The notes: generated by a model from the sequence alone, not told the origin. A DNA stretch of 13,902 nucleotides from JBBSBL01 sp038251325 (GCA_038251325.1 JBBSBL010000062.1:1-13902); one strand, 5' to 3'; positions 5,672 through 12,966 are shown, counted from the stretch's first letter. Translations and numbers: made by a program.

Positions 5672-6196
5672 ATGGGGGACCCGGCCATCGGGGAGATCCT
5701 CGTCCAGAGCGACGAGCTGCAGCACCGGGTCCGTGAGCTCGGCGCGGAGATCTCGCACGACTACGTCGACCGCGACCTCCTGCTCGTCGGCGTGCTGAAG
5801 GGCGCGATCCTCTTCCTCTCCGACCTCATGCGGGTCATCGACGTGCCGTGCGAGGTGGACTTCATGGCCGTCGCCTCCTACGGGTCGGCGACCGAGTCCT
5901 CGGGCGTCGTGCGGATCCTCAAAGACCTCGACGCCCCCATCGAGGGGCGACACGTCCTCATCGTCGAGGACATCGTGGACTCCGGCCTCACCCTCCAGTA
6001 CCTCCTGCGCAACCTCAAGGCCCGCAGCCCCGCCTCGCTCGAGGTCTGCGCGCTCCTCACCAAGCCCGAGCGCCGCCGGGTCGACCTCCCGACCCGCTAC
6101 GTCGGCTTCGAGATCCCCAACCGCTTCGCGATCGGCTACGGCCTCGACCACGGCGAGCGCTACCGCAACCTGCCCTACGTCGCGGCGCTGCGCTGA
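5672..6196 (+). CDS. hpt: Hypoxanthine (guanine) phosphoribosyltransferase
   Basis: The product is 174 aa, usual for bacterial HPRT. It joins hypoxanthine or guanine to PRPP to give IMP or GMP plus pyrophosphate (purine salvage, cytoplasm). The PRPP-binding motif VLIVEDIVDSGLTL is at 95-108 with the acidic pair E99/D100. The pyrophosphate loop LKG is at 42-44 and the flexible-loop SYGS at 69-72. The C-terminal GLDHGERYRNLPYV is a strong HPRT signature. It starts 13 bp after tilS and ends 118 bp before ftsH, so ftsH probably has its own promoter. The phosphorylase at 1907-2611 could supply its free-base substrate. The start is supported by alignment of the N-terminus and by the -10-like hexamer just upstream. 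Confidence 0.95.
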   Translation: MGDPAIGEILVQSDELQHRVRELGAEISHDYVDRDLLLVGVLKGAILFLSDLMRVIDVPCEVDFMAVASYGSATESSGVVRILKDLDAPIEGRHVLIVEDIVDSGLTLQYLLRNLKARSPASLEVCALLTKPERRRVDLPTRYVGFEIPNRFAIGYGLDHGERYRNLPYVAALR

Positions 6197-6253
6197 GCAC
6201 TCCGGCGTGCCGAAACCCCCGCTCCAGCGGCGTGAACGCGCCAACCCTGCTGC

Positions 6254-6259
6254 TACGCT
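6254..6259 (+). promoter_or_regulatory. Probable ftsH promoter, extended -10 TGC-TACGCT
   Basis: TACGCT preceded by TG one base upstream (extended -10) lies in the 118-bp hpt-ftsH gap. A weak -35-like GTGAAC sits at 6232-6237, 16 bp away. Initiation near 6266 would give a leader of about 49 nt, long enough for the GGAG ribosome binding site. Confidence 0.45.
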
Positions 6260-6304
6260 TGACGGCCTTGACCCACCGCTCCACCCCCCGCGCCGATAGC
6301 GCAC

Positions 6305-6308
6305 GGAG
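6305..6308 (+). promoter_or_regulatory. Shine-Dalgarno GGAG for ftsH
   Basis: GGAG ends 6 nt before the GTG at 6315. It supports the GTG start, which also places the first membrane segment immediately after a short basic N-terminus. Confidence 0.65.
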
Positions 6309-6314
6309 CCTGGC

Positions 6315-8288
6315 GTGAGCCGGTTCTTCAAGAGCGCCGCCTTCCCCATCCTGATCGTGGTGGTGCTGGCGTTCTTCGCCCAAAAGCTGATCTCGCCGGG
6401 TCAGAGCGGGCCGAAGTACGACTACTCGACGTTCATCTCCGACCTCGACCAGGGGAAGGTCAAGAGCGCGACGATCAAGACGAAGGACAACACCGTCGCG
6501 CTGACCCTGACCAGCGGGGACAAGCACGAGGTCGGCTACGTCGACAACAACGGCAACGCGCTGGTCAACCAGCTGCAGAAGGCGAACGTCGCCTACGACG
6601 TCGAGGGGAAGAAGAGCAACGGCTGGCTCTCGCTGCTCACCTACATCCTTCCGTTCATCATCTTCATCGGGTTCTGGATCTTCCTCATGAACCAGGTGCA
6701 GGGCGGCGGCTCGAAGGTCATGTCGTTCGGGAAGTCGCGCGCCAAGCGCCTCTCGGTCGACTCGCCGAAGATCACCTTCCGCGACGTCGCCGGGGTCGAC
6801 GAGGCCGTCGAGGAGCTCCACGAGATCAAGGAGTTCCTCGAGAACCCCAAGAAGTTCCAGGCGCTCGGCGCCCGCATCCCCAAGGGCGTCCTGCTCTACG
6901 GGCCGCCGGGCACCGGCAAGACCCTGCTCGCGCGCGCCGTCGCGGGCGAGGCCGGCGTGCCGTTCTTCTCGATCTCCGGCTCGGACTTCGTCGAGATGTT
7001 CGTCGGGGTCGGCGCCTCGCGCGTGCGCGACCTCTTCGAGCAGGCCAAGCAGAACTGCCCCTGCATCATCTTCATGGACGAGATCGACGCCGTCGGGCGC
7101 CACCGCGGCGCCGGCCTCGGCGGCGGCCACGACGAGCGCGAGCAGACGCTCAACCAGCTGCTGGTCGAGATGGACGGCTTCGAGATCAAGGACAACGTCA
7201 TCCTCGTCGCCGCCACCAACCGGCCGGACATCCTCGACCCCGCGCTGCTCCGTCCCGGCCGCTTCGACCGCCAGATCGTCGTCGACCGCCCCGACCGCAA
7301 GGGCCGGGCGAAGATCCTCGAGGTCCACACCCGCGGCAAGCCGCTGGCACGGGAGATCAACGTCGACGCCCTGGCCGGCCAGACGCCGGGCTTCACCGGC
7401 GCCGACCTCGCCAATCTCGTCAACGAGGCCGCCCTGCTCTCCGCCCGCTCCGGCAAGCGCGAGATCACTCAGGTGGAGCTCGAGGAAGGGATCATGCGGG
7501 TCATCGCAGGCCCGGAGAAGAAGACCCGCGTGATGAGCGAGAAGGAGCGGCTCATCACCGCCTACCACGAGATGGGCCACGCGATCGTCGGCCACTACCT
7601 CGAGCACTCCGACCCGGTCCACAAGATCTCGGTGATCAGCCGCGGCCAGGCGCTCGGCTACACGATCTCCCTGCCGCAGGAGGACAAGTTCCTCACCACG
7701 CGCGCGGAGCTGACCGACACGATGGCGATGACGCTCGGCGGTCGCGCGGCGGAGGAGATCGTGTTCGGCGAGATCACCACGGGCGCTTCGAACGACCTGG
7801 AGAAGGTCACCGCGACGGCGAAGCAGATGGTGATGCGCTTCGGGATGAGCGAGCGGCTGGGCCCGCGGGTCTTCGGCCACGACCACGGCCAGCCGTTCCT
7901 GGGGCGCGAGTTCTCCGCGGAGCCGGACTACTCCGACGAGATCGCGCGGGAGATCGACGACGAGATCCGCCGGATCATCGAGAACGCCCATCAGGAGGCG
8001 AAGGACATCCTCTCCGAGCACCGGGCGACGCTGGAGAAGATCTCCGAGGTGCTGGTCAAGCGCGAGACGATCGAGCGCACGGAGTTCGAGGCGCTGCTCG
8101 CGGGCGGGAGCGAGGAGGAGGTCTTCGGCTCGGAGGCTTCGCCGCCGCCGGAGATCCCGGCGCCGCCGAGCGCGGCGCCCGAGCGCCCAGGTCGCGAGAG
8201 CCCGCGTCCGCTGCCCCGGCCGGGGCTGGCTGGGGGCACGGCCGAGATGGCGGGGCTCGACGCGCCCGAGCGTCCGGATCTCGCGTAG
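6315..8288 (+). CDS. ftsH: ATP-dependent membrane zinc protease FtsH
   Basis: The product is 657 aa (E. coli FtsH is 644). Two membrane segments (about 8-26 and 104-125) flank an extracytoplasmic domain, and the rest faces the cytoplasm. The AAA+ module has Walker A GPPGTGKT (196-203), Walker B IIFMDEID (D255/E256), the pore motif MFVGVGASRVRDLF and the second region of homology with AATNRPDILDPALLRPGRFDRQ. The peptidase has the zinc motif HEMGH (418-422), with Met in place of the frequent Ala at the variable position, and a later NDLEKVT motif giving the third ligand. FtsH extracts and degrades membrane and unstable cytoplasmic proteins as a hexamer. The C-terminal 50-60 residues are Pro/Glu/Ala-rich and probably disordered. 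A GTG start with GGAG upstream fixes the N-terminus. folE, often next to ftsH in actinobacteria, is absent from the window. Confidence 0.97.
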   Translation: MSRFFKSAAFPILIVVVLAFFAQKLISPGQSGPKYDYSTFISDLDQGKVKSATIKTKDNTVALTLTSGDKHEVGYVDNNGNALVNQLQKANVAYDVEGKKSNGWLSLLTYILPFIIFIGFWIFLMNQVQGGGSKVMSFGKSRAKRLSVDSPKITFRDVAGVDEAVEELHEIKEFLENPKKFQALGARIPKGVLLYGPPGTGKTLLARAVAGEAGVPFFSISGSDFVEMFVGVGASRVRDLFEQAKQNCPCIIFMDEIDAVGRHRGAGLGGGHDEREQTLNQLLVEMDGFEIKDNVILVAATNRPDILDPALLRPGRFDRQIVVDRPDRKGRAKILEVHTRGKPLAREINVDALAGQTPGFTGADLANLVNEAALLSARSGKREITQVELEEGIMRVIAGPEKKTRVMSEKERLITAYHEMGHAIVGHYLEHSDPVHKISVISRGQALGYTISLPQEDKFLTTRAELTDTMAMTLGGRAAEEIVFGEITTGASNDLEKVTATAKQMVMRFGMSERLGPRVFGHDHGQPFLGREFSAEPDYSDEIAREIDDEIRRIIENAHQEAKDILSEHRATLEKISEVLVKRETIERTEFEALLAGGSEEEVFGSEASPPPEIPAPPSAAPERPGRESPRPLPRPGLAGGTAEMAGLDAPERPDLA

Positions 8289-8550
8289 CAGGCGTTCCCT
8301 CGGCGTCTTTCGAGCGTGGCTGGGCCGGGTCCCGGGGGTCGGTGCCCGCCCTCCGGACTACTGAATCGTGGCTGGCGGGTCGGAGCGTGGTTGTCTGACT
8401 GGAATAGTCCGTCGGACGGCCCCCGGCCCCCGCTCCCGGCGTCAGCGGTGCTGGTTGCCGGGTCTCGGGTCGCCTTCTATCGATGTCGTCGTTCGGGCGG
8501 TGCTCGCCCCTTGGGCGGGTGTGGGTTCGTGGGGTTGCGATGATCGGCGG
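8289..8550. other. ftsH-folP intergenic region, 262 bp, with repeats but no gene
   Basis: This stretch is less strongly GC-biased than its neighbours. It holds an inverted repeat CGGACTA (8354-8360) and TAGTCCG (8405-8411) enclosing 44 nt, with an overlapping small palindrome GTCCG-T-CGGAC (8407-8417). The string CGTGGCTGG occurs at 8315-8323 and 8367-8375, with a near copy CGTGGTTG at 8386. Open frames here read as low-complexity Gly/Arg/Ser and resemble nothing known. It may hold the folP promoter and a structured leader, or an unrecognised small RNA. No folE remnant and no T-tracted terminator were seen. Confidence 0.5.
8455..8483 (+). promoter_or_regulatory. Possible folP promoter (TTGCCG-N17-TATCGA)
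   Basis: TTGCCG (8455-8460) and TATCGA (8478-8483) are separated by exactly 17 bp. The -10 lacks the usual final T, so the call is weak. A second option is GATGAT at 8539-8544, 6 nt before the GTG at 8551, which would give a leaderless folP. Confidence 0.3.
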
Positions 8551-9363
8551 GTGCCTGCTCGGGGGTTTGTCGTCATGGGCGTGGTGAACGTCACGCCGGA
8601 CTCGTTCTCGGACGGGGGGCGGTGGCTCGATCCGCTGGCCGCGGTCGCGCACGCGCGGGAGATGGCGGCGGCCGGGGCGGACATCCTCGACGTCGGTGGG
8701 GAGTCGACGCGGCCGGGGGCCGAGCCGGTCTCGGCGGCGGAGGAGCGGCGGCGGGTCGTGCCGGTCATCGCCGGGATCGCGGGGGAGGTGGCGGGCGCGC
8801 GGATCTCGATCGACACGAGCAAGGTCGAGGTGGCGGAGGCGGCGGTGGCCGCGGGCGCGACCTACGTCAACGACGTAACCGCGTTCCGGGGCGACCCGTC
8901 GATGGCGGGGTTCGTCGCCGATCGCGGGGTCGACTGCTGCCTCATGCACATGCTCGGCGAGCCGCGGACGATGCAGGACGACCCGCGCTACGAGGACGTC
9001 GTGGACGACGTGCGCGCGTTCCTCACCGAGCGGCTGGCCTTCGCCGTCCGCGCGGGCGTGCCCGAGGACCGGATCATGCTTGACCCGGGCATCGGGTTCG
9101 GCAAGACGCTGGAGCACAATCTCGCGCTGCTGCGGCGCCTCGACGAGATCGTCGCGATCGGCCCGCCGGTGGTCTTCGGCGCGTCGCGCAAGTCGTTCCT
9201 CGGCCGGCTCACCGGGCGCGAGGACCCGGCCGAGCGGGTGTCCGGGACGGTCGCGGCGAACGTCCTCGCGCTCGAGCGCGGAGCGCGCGTCTTCCGGGTC
9301 CACGACGTCGCGCCGACCCGGGACGCGCTCGCGGTGGCGGCTGCTACGTTGGGCGCCGAATGA
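8551..9363 (+). CDS. folP: Dihydropteroate synthase
   Basis: The chosen GTG gives 270 aa, the usual DHPS size; the frame stays open further upstream but reads low-complexity. DHPS condenses dihydropterin pyrophosphate with p-aminobenzoate and is the sulfonamide target. Signatures are VVNVTPDSFSDGG (11-23), DVGGESTRPGA (47-57), ISIDTSK, DPGIGFGKT and GASRKSFLGRL. An ATG at 8575 would cut into the first beta strand, so GTG 8551 (MPARGFVVMGVVNVTPDSF) is preferred, with moderate certainty. Its stop overlaps the folB start in an ATGA, indicating translational coupling with folB; folK follows. Confidence 0.93.
   Translation: MPARGFVVMGVVNVTPDSFSDGGRWLDPLAAVAHAREMAAAGADILDVGGESTRPGAEPVSAAEERRRVVPVIAGIAGEVAGARISIDTSKVEVAEAAVAAGATYVNDVTAFRGDPSMAGFVADRGVDCCLMHMLGEPRTMQDDPRYEDVVDDVRAFLTERLAFAVRAGVPEDRIMLDPGIGFGKTLEHNLALLRRLDEIVAIGPPVVFGASRKSFLGRLTGREDPAERVSGTVAANVLALERGARVFRVHDVAPTRDALAVAAATLGAE
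9345..9350 (+). promoter_or_regulatory. -10-like TACGTT (extended, TGC) inside the folP tail, before folB
   Basis: TGC-TACGTT followed by 9 nt and the folB ATG at 9360. It may be an internal promoter allowing folB-folK expression independent of folP, or chance inside coding sequence. It matches the pattern seen at other starts in the window. Confidence 0.3.
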
Positions 9364-9791
9364 GCCCGGACGATCCCGACGAGTTCGACGAGCTCTCCGA
9401 CGATCTCGACGACGAGGGCGGGCCGGGCGAGCCCGAGGTCACGATCGAGATCAGCGGGCTCTCGCTCTACACGCACCACGGGGTCAGCGAGGCCGAGCGG
9501 GAGATCGGCCAGCGGCTCGTGCTCGACCTGCGGATGGACGTCGCCGACTGCGACGCGACGCTCACCGACCGCGTCGAGGACACCGTCGACTACGGCGAGG
9601 TCTGCCAGGCCGTCGCGCTCGCCGCCCAGCAGCGCTCCTACCGGACCCTCGAGCGCCTCTGCGCGGCGATCGCCGAGCGCCTGATCGACGCCTACGGGGT
9701 CGAGCGCGTGTGGGTGAAGGCCGCGAAGCCCGAGCCGCCGATCCCGCTGCCGGTCGAGGAGATCTCGGTCGAGCTGTGGCGCGAGGCGTGA
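9360..9791 (+). CDS. folB: Dihydroneopterin aldolase with acidic N-terminal extension
   Basis: The product is 143 aa against about 120 in typical FolB. The conserved core starts near residue 27. FolB converts 7,8-dihydroneopterin to 6-hydroxymethyl-dihydropterin plus glycolaldehyde, the step before FolK. YTHHGVSEAEREIGQ contains the catalytic Glu (E46), DTVDYGEV carries the active-site Tyr78, and KPEPPIP holds the catalytic Lys (K123). The first 26 residues contain 13 Asp/Glu and look disordered. The ATG overlaps the folP stop by 4 nt (ATGA), which supports this start and hence the extension. folK begins 19 bp downstream. Probably a cytoplasmic octamer, as for the family. Confidence 0.93.
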   Translation: MSPDDPDEFDELSDDLDDEGGPGEPEVTIEISGLSLYTHHGVSEAEREIGQRLVLDLRMDVADCDATLTDRVEDTVDYGEVCQAVALAAQQRSYRTLERLCAAIAERLIDAYGVERVWVKAAKPEPPIPLPVEEISVELWREA

Positions 9792-9810
9792 GCCCGCGCC
9801 GCCCGCCGGC

Positions 9811-10311
9811 GTGACCGGGTACCTCGGGCTCGGCTCGAACGTCGGGGACCGCCGGGCGCATCTCGAGGCGGCGGTGGCGGCGCTGCCGCGGCACGGGGTG
9901 CGCGTGATCGCCGCCTCCTCGGTCTACGAGACCGACCCGGTCGGCGAGGTGCTCGACCAGCGCGAGTTCCTCAACGCGGGCCTGGCGATCGAGACCGAGC
10001 TCGAGCCCGAGGCGCTGCTCGACGCCTGCAAGGCGGTGGAGCGCGAACTCGGCCGCGAGCCGGGCGGCGTGCGGCACGGGCCGCGGCCGATCGACGTCGA
10101 TGTGCTGCTGCTCGGCGGCGTGACCTTCTCCTCCGACCTGCTCGTGCTGCCTCACCGCGAGGTCACGAGCCGGAGCTTCGTCATGGTCCCGCTGCTCGAG
10201 CTCGACCCCGACCTCACGCTGCCGGACGGCGCGCGCGTGGCCGACGCGCTCGCCGCGCTCGGGCCCGGCCAGGCGGTGCGGCGGGCGGGGCCGGCGCTTC
10301 GAGTCGGGTGA
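9811..10311 (+). CDS. folK: 2-amino-4-hydroxy-6-hydroxymethyldihydropteridine pyrophosphokinase (HPPK)
   Basis: The product is 166 aa from a GTG 19 bp after folB. It transfers pyrophosphate from ATP to 6-hydroxymethyl-dihydropterin, feeding FolP. Motifs: YLGLGSNVGDR (4-14), SSVYETDPVG, the magnesium-binding HGPRPIDVDVLLLG with D95 and D97 at the same numbers as in E. coli HPPK, and LPHREVTSRSFVMVPLLELDP. With folP and folB this gives three consecutive steps of folate synthesis in one operon. No Shine-Dalgarno is evident, so translation is probably coupled to folB. It converges on the minus-strand GST gene, with only 7 bp between the two stop codons. Confidence 0.94.
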   Translation: MTGYLGLGSNVGDRRAHLEAAVAALPRHGVRVIAASSVYETDPVGEVLDQREFLNAGLAIETELEPEALLDACKAVERELGREPGGVRHGPRPIDVDVLLLGGVTFSSDLLVLPHREVTSRSFVMVPLLELDPDLTLPDGARVADALAALGPGQAVRRAGPALRVG

Positions 10312-10318
10312 GGTGGGC

Positions 10319-11086
10319 TCAGGCGGCTCGGCCGGACGCCTTCAGAATCAACGAGGTGACCACGTCGCCCGGCTCGGGCGCGATCGAGCCGATCGGCAGG
10401 TCGCCCGCCTGGACGGGGAACAAGCGCCGCGCGAGCTCGCCGGCCGGGCGCGGATCGATGAGCGGGCGCAGGTCGGCGAGGGTGAGCAGCAGGCGCAGCG
10501 TCGACGCGATCTGGAGGTCGGCGGCGTTCGGCGGATCGTCGCCGAGCGTGCCGTCGGCGATCCAGCCGTCGATCGTGTCGAGGTAGCCGGGCAGGGCGCG
10601 GACGTCCGCGGCCTCGGCGCCCGGCGTCGCCGCGTTGAGCTTGATCTCGGCTCGCGAGATCGCCGGCATGCTCAGCTTGATCGCCGCGTGGGGCAGCGGG
10701 AGCTTCGACCCCTCCGAGTAGCTCGGGCCGGCGTCCGGGCGCCGCTTCATCGCCGGCCACAGGATCCGCCGGGCGATCGGCTGGAAGATCTCGTCGTCCC
10801 ATCGCTCGGCTTCCTCGACGCGGGCGCGCCTCGGGGTCCGCCGGGCACAGCGGCGGCTCGGGCACGAGCGCCTCGAGGCGGCGCATGATCTCGGTCGACC
10901 CGCTGATCCGCTCGCCGTCGATCTGCAGGCCCGGCACCGTGCGCCTCCCGAAGATCACGCGCGGAGCGGCGCGTGCATCGCCGGCGGCCACTCGACCTTT
11001 GAGTACTCGATCCCCTTGAGCCGCAACGCCGCCTCGACGGCGGCGCAGGGGTGGGAGCCGTGGACGACGAAGAGCCGGGCGGACAC
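10319..11086 (-). pseudogene. Glutathione S-transferase-like gene broken by two compensating frameshifts
   Basis: From a GTG at 11086 the minus strand reads VSARLFVVHGSHPCAAVEAALRLKG..., a thioredoxin-fold GST N-terminus, but stops at TGA 10955-10957. Homology continues in another frame (VIFGRRTVPGLQIDG..ISGSTEIMRRLEALVPEPPL), including the cis-Pro TVPGL motif. It then returns to the original frame near 10819-10830 (VEEAERWDDEIFQPIARRIL...) and runs to the stop at 10319. The pattern fits one missing base near 10957-10964 and one extra base in the GGG at 10822-10824. The total of 768 bp is exactly 256 codons, so the ancestral product was about 255 aa with both GST domains. All three segments still look coding, so this is either a recent pseudogene or two sequencing errors. 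The substrate is unknown; Cys14 in SHPC is a possible active-site residue. Confidence 0.8.
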
Positions 11087-11094
11087 GGCGGGCG

Positions 11095-11100
11095 AGGATA
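11095..11100 (-). promoter_or_regulatory. -10-like TATCCT for the GST-like gene (leaderless candidate)
   Basis: The minus strand reads TATCCT, 8 nt, then GTG at 11086. The 17-bp string from hexamer to start codon is identical to that of the phosphorylase gene at 2609-2625. Its last two bases are shared with the coaX -10 on the other strand. Confidence 0.5.
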
Positions 11101-11104
11101 CTCT
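11099..11104 (+). promoter_or_regulatory. -10-like TACTCT for coaX (leaderless candidate)
   Basis: TACTCT, 6 nt, then the coaX GTG at 11111: exactly the canonical distance from a -10 to the first transcribed base. GATACT at 11097-11102 is an alternative reading. It overlaps the GST -10 on the opposite strand. Confidence 0.5.
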
Positions 11105-11110
11105 GCGACC

Positions 11111-11878
11111 GTGCTCCTGGCCGTCGACGTCGGCAACACGCAGACCCACTTCGGCGCCTTCCGCGGCGGGGAGCTGGTCGAACACTGGCGCTTCGCGACG
11201 GTGCGCGACTCGACCGTGGACCAGCTCGGCGCCGCACTCTCCAGCCTGCTCGCCCTGCGCGGCCTCGGCTTCGGCGATCTCGACGCCTCGATCGTCTCCT
11301 CGACCGTGCCCGCGCTCGGGCAGGAGTGGCAGCGGGTCGGCGAGCGCTATCTCGGCCACGACACGATCGTCGTCGGCCCCGGCATCCGGACCGGCATGCC
11401 GCTGCGCTACGACAACCCGCGGGAGATCGGGGCGGACCGTCTGGTCAACGCGGTCGCCGCCTACGAGCGGGTCGGCGGCGCGTGCATCGTCGTCGACTTC
11501 GGCACCGCGATCACCTACGACCCCGTGTCGGAGGCGGGGGAGTATCTCGGCGGGGTGATCCAGCCCGGCGTCGAGATCTCGATGGAGGCGCTCACCGAGC
11601 GCGCCGCGAAACTGCCGAAGATCGACCTCGTCCCGCCGCGGACGCTGATCGGCAAGACGACGGTCGACGCGATCCGCTCCGGTGTCGTCTACGGGTTCGC
11701 CGGCGCCGTGGACGGGATCGTCGGCCGGCTCCGCGCCGAGCTGGGCGCCGAGGCGACGACCATCGCCACCGGCGGCCTGGTCGAGCACATCGTGCCGTTC
11801 TGCTCCTCGATCGACGCCGTCGACGACCTGCTCACCCTGACCGGGCTGCGCCTTCTGCACGAGCGCAACGTGGGGTAG
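11111..11878 (+). CDS. coaX: Type III pantothenate kinase
   Basis: The product is 255 aa, a normal CoaX length. It phosphorylates pantothenate, the first step of coenzyme A synthesis. MLLAVDVGNTQTHFG gives the phosphate-binding DVGNT motif at 6-10. GADRLVNAVAAY (107-118) supplies catalytic Asp109, and VVDFGTAITYD (128-137) and GGVIQPG are further ASKHA-fold signatures, with TGGLVEHI near the C-terminus. The frame is open upstream to a GTG at 11051, but those residues are unlike CoaX and would cross the GST start, so GTG 11111 is chosen. There is no Shine-Dalgarno, and a -10-like hexamer lies 6 nt before the start. dusB follows after 35 bp, with lysS further on; coaX near lysS is common in actinobacteria. 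Confidence 0.94.
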   Translation: MLLAVDVGNTQTHFGAFRGGELVEHWRFATVRDSTVDQLGAALSSLLALRGLGFGDLDASIVSSTVPALGQEWQRVGERYLGHDTIVVGPGIRTGMPLRYDNPREIGADRLVNAVAAYERVGGACIVVDFGTAITYDPVSEAGEYLGGVIQPGVEISMEALTERAAKLPKIDLVPPRTLIGKTTVDAIRSGVVYGFAGAVDGIVGRLRAELGAEATTIATGGLVEHIVPFCSSIDAVDDLLTLTGLRLLHERNVG

Positions 11879-11901
11879 CCGGCGCTCCCGCCTGGCGCGA
11901 C

Positions 11902-11907
11902 TACGCT
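11902..11907 (+). promoter_or_regulatory. -10-like TACGCT for dusB (leaderless candidate)
   Basis: TACGCT, then TCAGGC (6 nt), then GTG at 11914. The spacing is the canonical -10 to +1 distance, so the G of GTG would be the first transcribed base. The hexamer equals the ftsH -10 at 6254. Confidence 0.5.
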
Positions 11908-11913
11908 TCAGGC

Positions 11914-12900
11914 GTGCCCGCCCGCGCCCTCACCGACCCCTGGACGCTCGGTGGCGTCGCGATCCCGAATCGCGTCGTGCTGGCGCCGCTCGCGGGCATC
12001 GGCAACTGGTTCGTGCGGCTCCAGGCGCGGCGGCACGGGGCCGGGCTCGTGGTCTCGGAGATGGTCTCGAGCCACGCCGTGCACCACCGCAACGAGCGGA
12101 CCTGCCGCGAGCTGCTGCGCGTCCATCCCGACGAGCACCCGGTCTCCTTCCAGCTCTTCGGGGCCGATCCCGATGTGATGGCCTCGGCGGCCGAGAGCGT
12201 CGCCGCGGCCGGCGCCGACCTCATCGACCTCAACATGGGCTGCCCGGTGCCGAAGGTCTGCAAGACCGGTGCGGGCGCCGCGCTCCTGACCGACCCCGAC
12301 CGGGCCGTGGCGGTCGCGCGGGCGGCCGCACGGGGCAGCGGCCTGCCCGTCACCGTGAAGCTCCGCCCCGGCCGCCGACCCGGCGATCGCGACGGCGTCG
12401 AGCTCGCACACCGCCTCGTGGACGAGGCCGGGGTGGCGGGCCTCGCCTTCCACCCGCGCCACGCCGCCCAGCAGCACAAGGGCCGGCCCGACTACGACCT
12501 CGCGCGCGACCTCGTCGCCGCGCTCCCGGTGCCGGTGATGATCTCGGGCGGGCTGCGCAGCTCCGAGGCGGTCGCGCGCGTCTTCGAGCACACCGGGGCC
12601 GCGGCGGTGATGCTCGCCCGCGGCCAGCTCGGGAACCCGTGGCTCTTCGAGGAGGTGCTCGGCACGCGCGAGGTCCCGCCCACGCGCGCGGAGATCCTGG
12701 CCGAGCTCGACTGGGTCATGGACCGCGCCGCCGAGCACCTCGGCGCCGCGCGCGCCGCCCGCTACCTGCGCAAGTTCTACCCGTGGTACGTCGACCGCCT
12801 CGGCGGCGGCGCGGAGCTCCAGGAGGCGCTGCAACGGGCGGCGACGATCGCCGAGGCGCGGGCCGCGCTCGGCGCGCCGGCGCTGGCCGCGGCCGCCTGA
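11914..12900 (+). CDS. dusB: tRNA-dihydrouridine synthase
   Basis: The product is 328 aa, an FMN-dependent TIM-barrel enzyme that reduces specific uridines in tRNA to dihydrouridine using NADPH. N-terminal VVLAPLAGIGNWFVRL is the FMN-binding start of the barrel. LIDLNMGCPVPKVCKTGAGAALL carries the catalytic Cys110. FHPRHAAQQHKGRPDYDL holds the conserved basic patch, and ISGGLRSSEA and MLARGQLGNPWLFEE are the C-terminal FMN phosphate motifs. The family is clear; assignment to DusB (the general bacterial type) rather than another Dus subfamily follows from overall pattern. GTG 11914 (MPARALTDPWTLGGVAIPNRV) is chosen because upstream codons are unlike the family and a -10-like hexamer lies 6 nt before it. 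A strong hairpin follows the stop. Confidence 0.9.
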   Translation: MPARALTDPWTLGGVAIPNRVVLAPLAGIGNWFVRLQARRHGAGLVVSEMVSSHAVHHRNERTCRELLRVHPDEHPVSFQLFGADPDVMASAAESVAAAGADLIDLNMGCPVPKVCKTGAGAALLTDPDRAVAVARAAARGSGLPVTVKLRPGRRPGDRDGVELAHRLVDEAGVAGLAFHPRHAAQQHKGRPDYDLARDLVAALPVPVMISGGLRSSEAVARVFEHTGAAAVMLARGQLGNPWLFEEVLGTREVPPTRAEILAELDWVMDRAAEHLGAARAARYLRKFYPWYVDRLGGGAELQEALQRAATIAEARAALGAPALAAAA

Positions 12901-12917
12901 GCGACTCGCTTCGGGCG

Positions 12918-12947
12918 CCCGGTCGGCACGTCCGCGCGGCGACCGGG
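12918..12947. terminator. GC hairpin after dusB, likely terminator
   Basis: CCCGGTCG (12918-12925) pairs perfectly with CGACCGGG (12940-12947), an 8-bp stem with a 14-nt loop, 17 bp after the dusB stop and upstream of the greA promoter. There is no T-tract, typical of many GC-rich actinobacterial terminators. Confidence 0.55.
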
Positions 12948-12966
12948 AGACGCGCCGAGGCGGCGC

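Noticed and set aside
5664..5675. Kozak-like GCCGCCATGG at hpt and lysS as a eukaryotic signal
   Set aside because: The genes and operon context are clearly bacterial; the resemblance follows from GC-rich composition.
4697..8021. Long minus-strand open frames opposite tilS, hpt and ftsH
   Set aside because: They are antisense to highly conserved genes and have biased low-complexity composition; no domain is recognisable.
8368..8550. Longer folP beginning at 8368
   Set aside because: The extra residues are unlike DHPS and the region has intergenic features; GTG 8551 gives a normal family length.
8289..8550. Tetrahydrofolate riboswitch or folE remnant before folP
   Set aside because: No recognisable core motifs or folE peptide motifs are present in any frame.
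10955..10964. Programmed ribosomal frameshifting in the GST-like gene
   Set aside because: No slippery heptamer or downstream structure is visible, and a second opposite shift would also be required; indels or sequencing error are simpler.
11051..11110. Longer coaX beginning at 11051
   Set aside because: CoaX normally begins right before the DVGNT motif, and the extension would overlap the GST coding start on the other strand.
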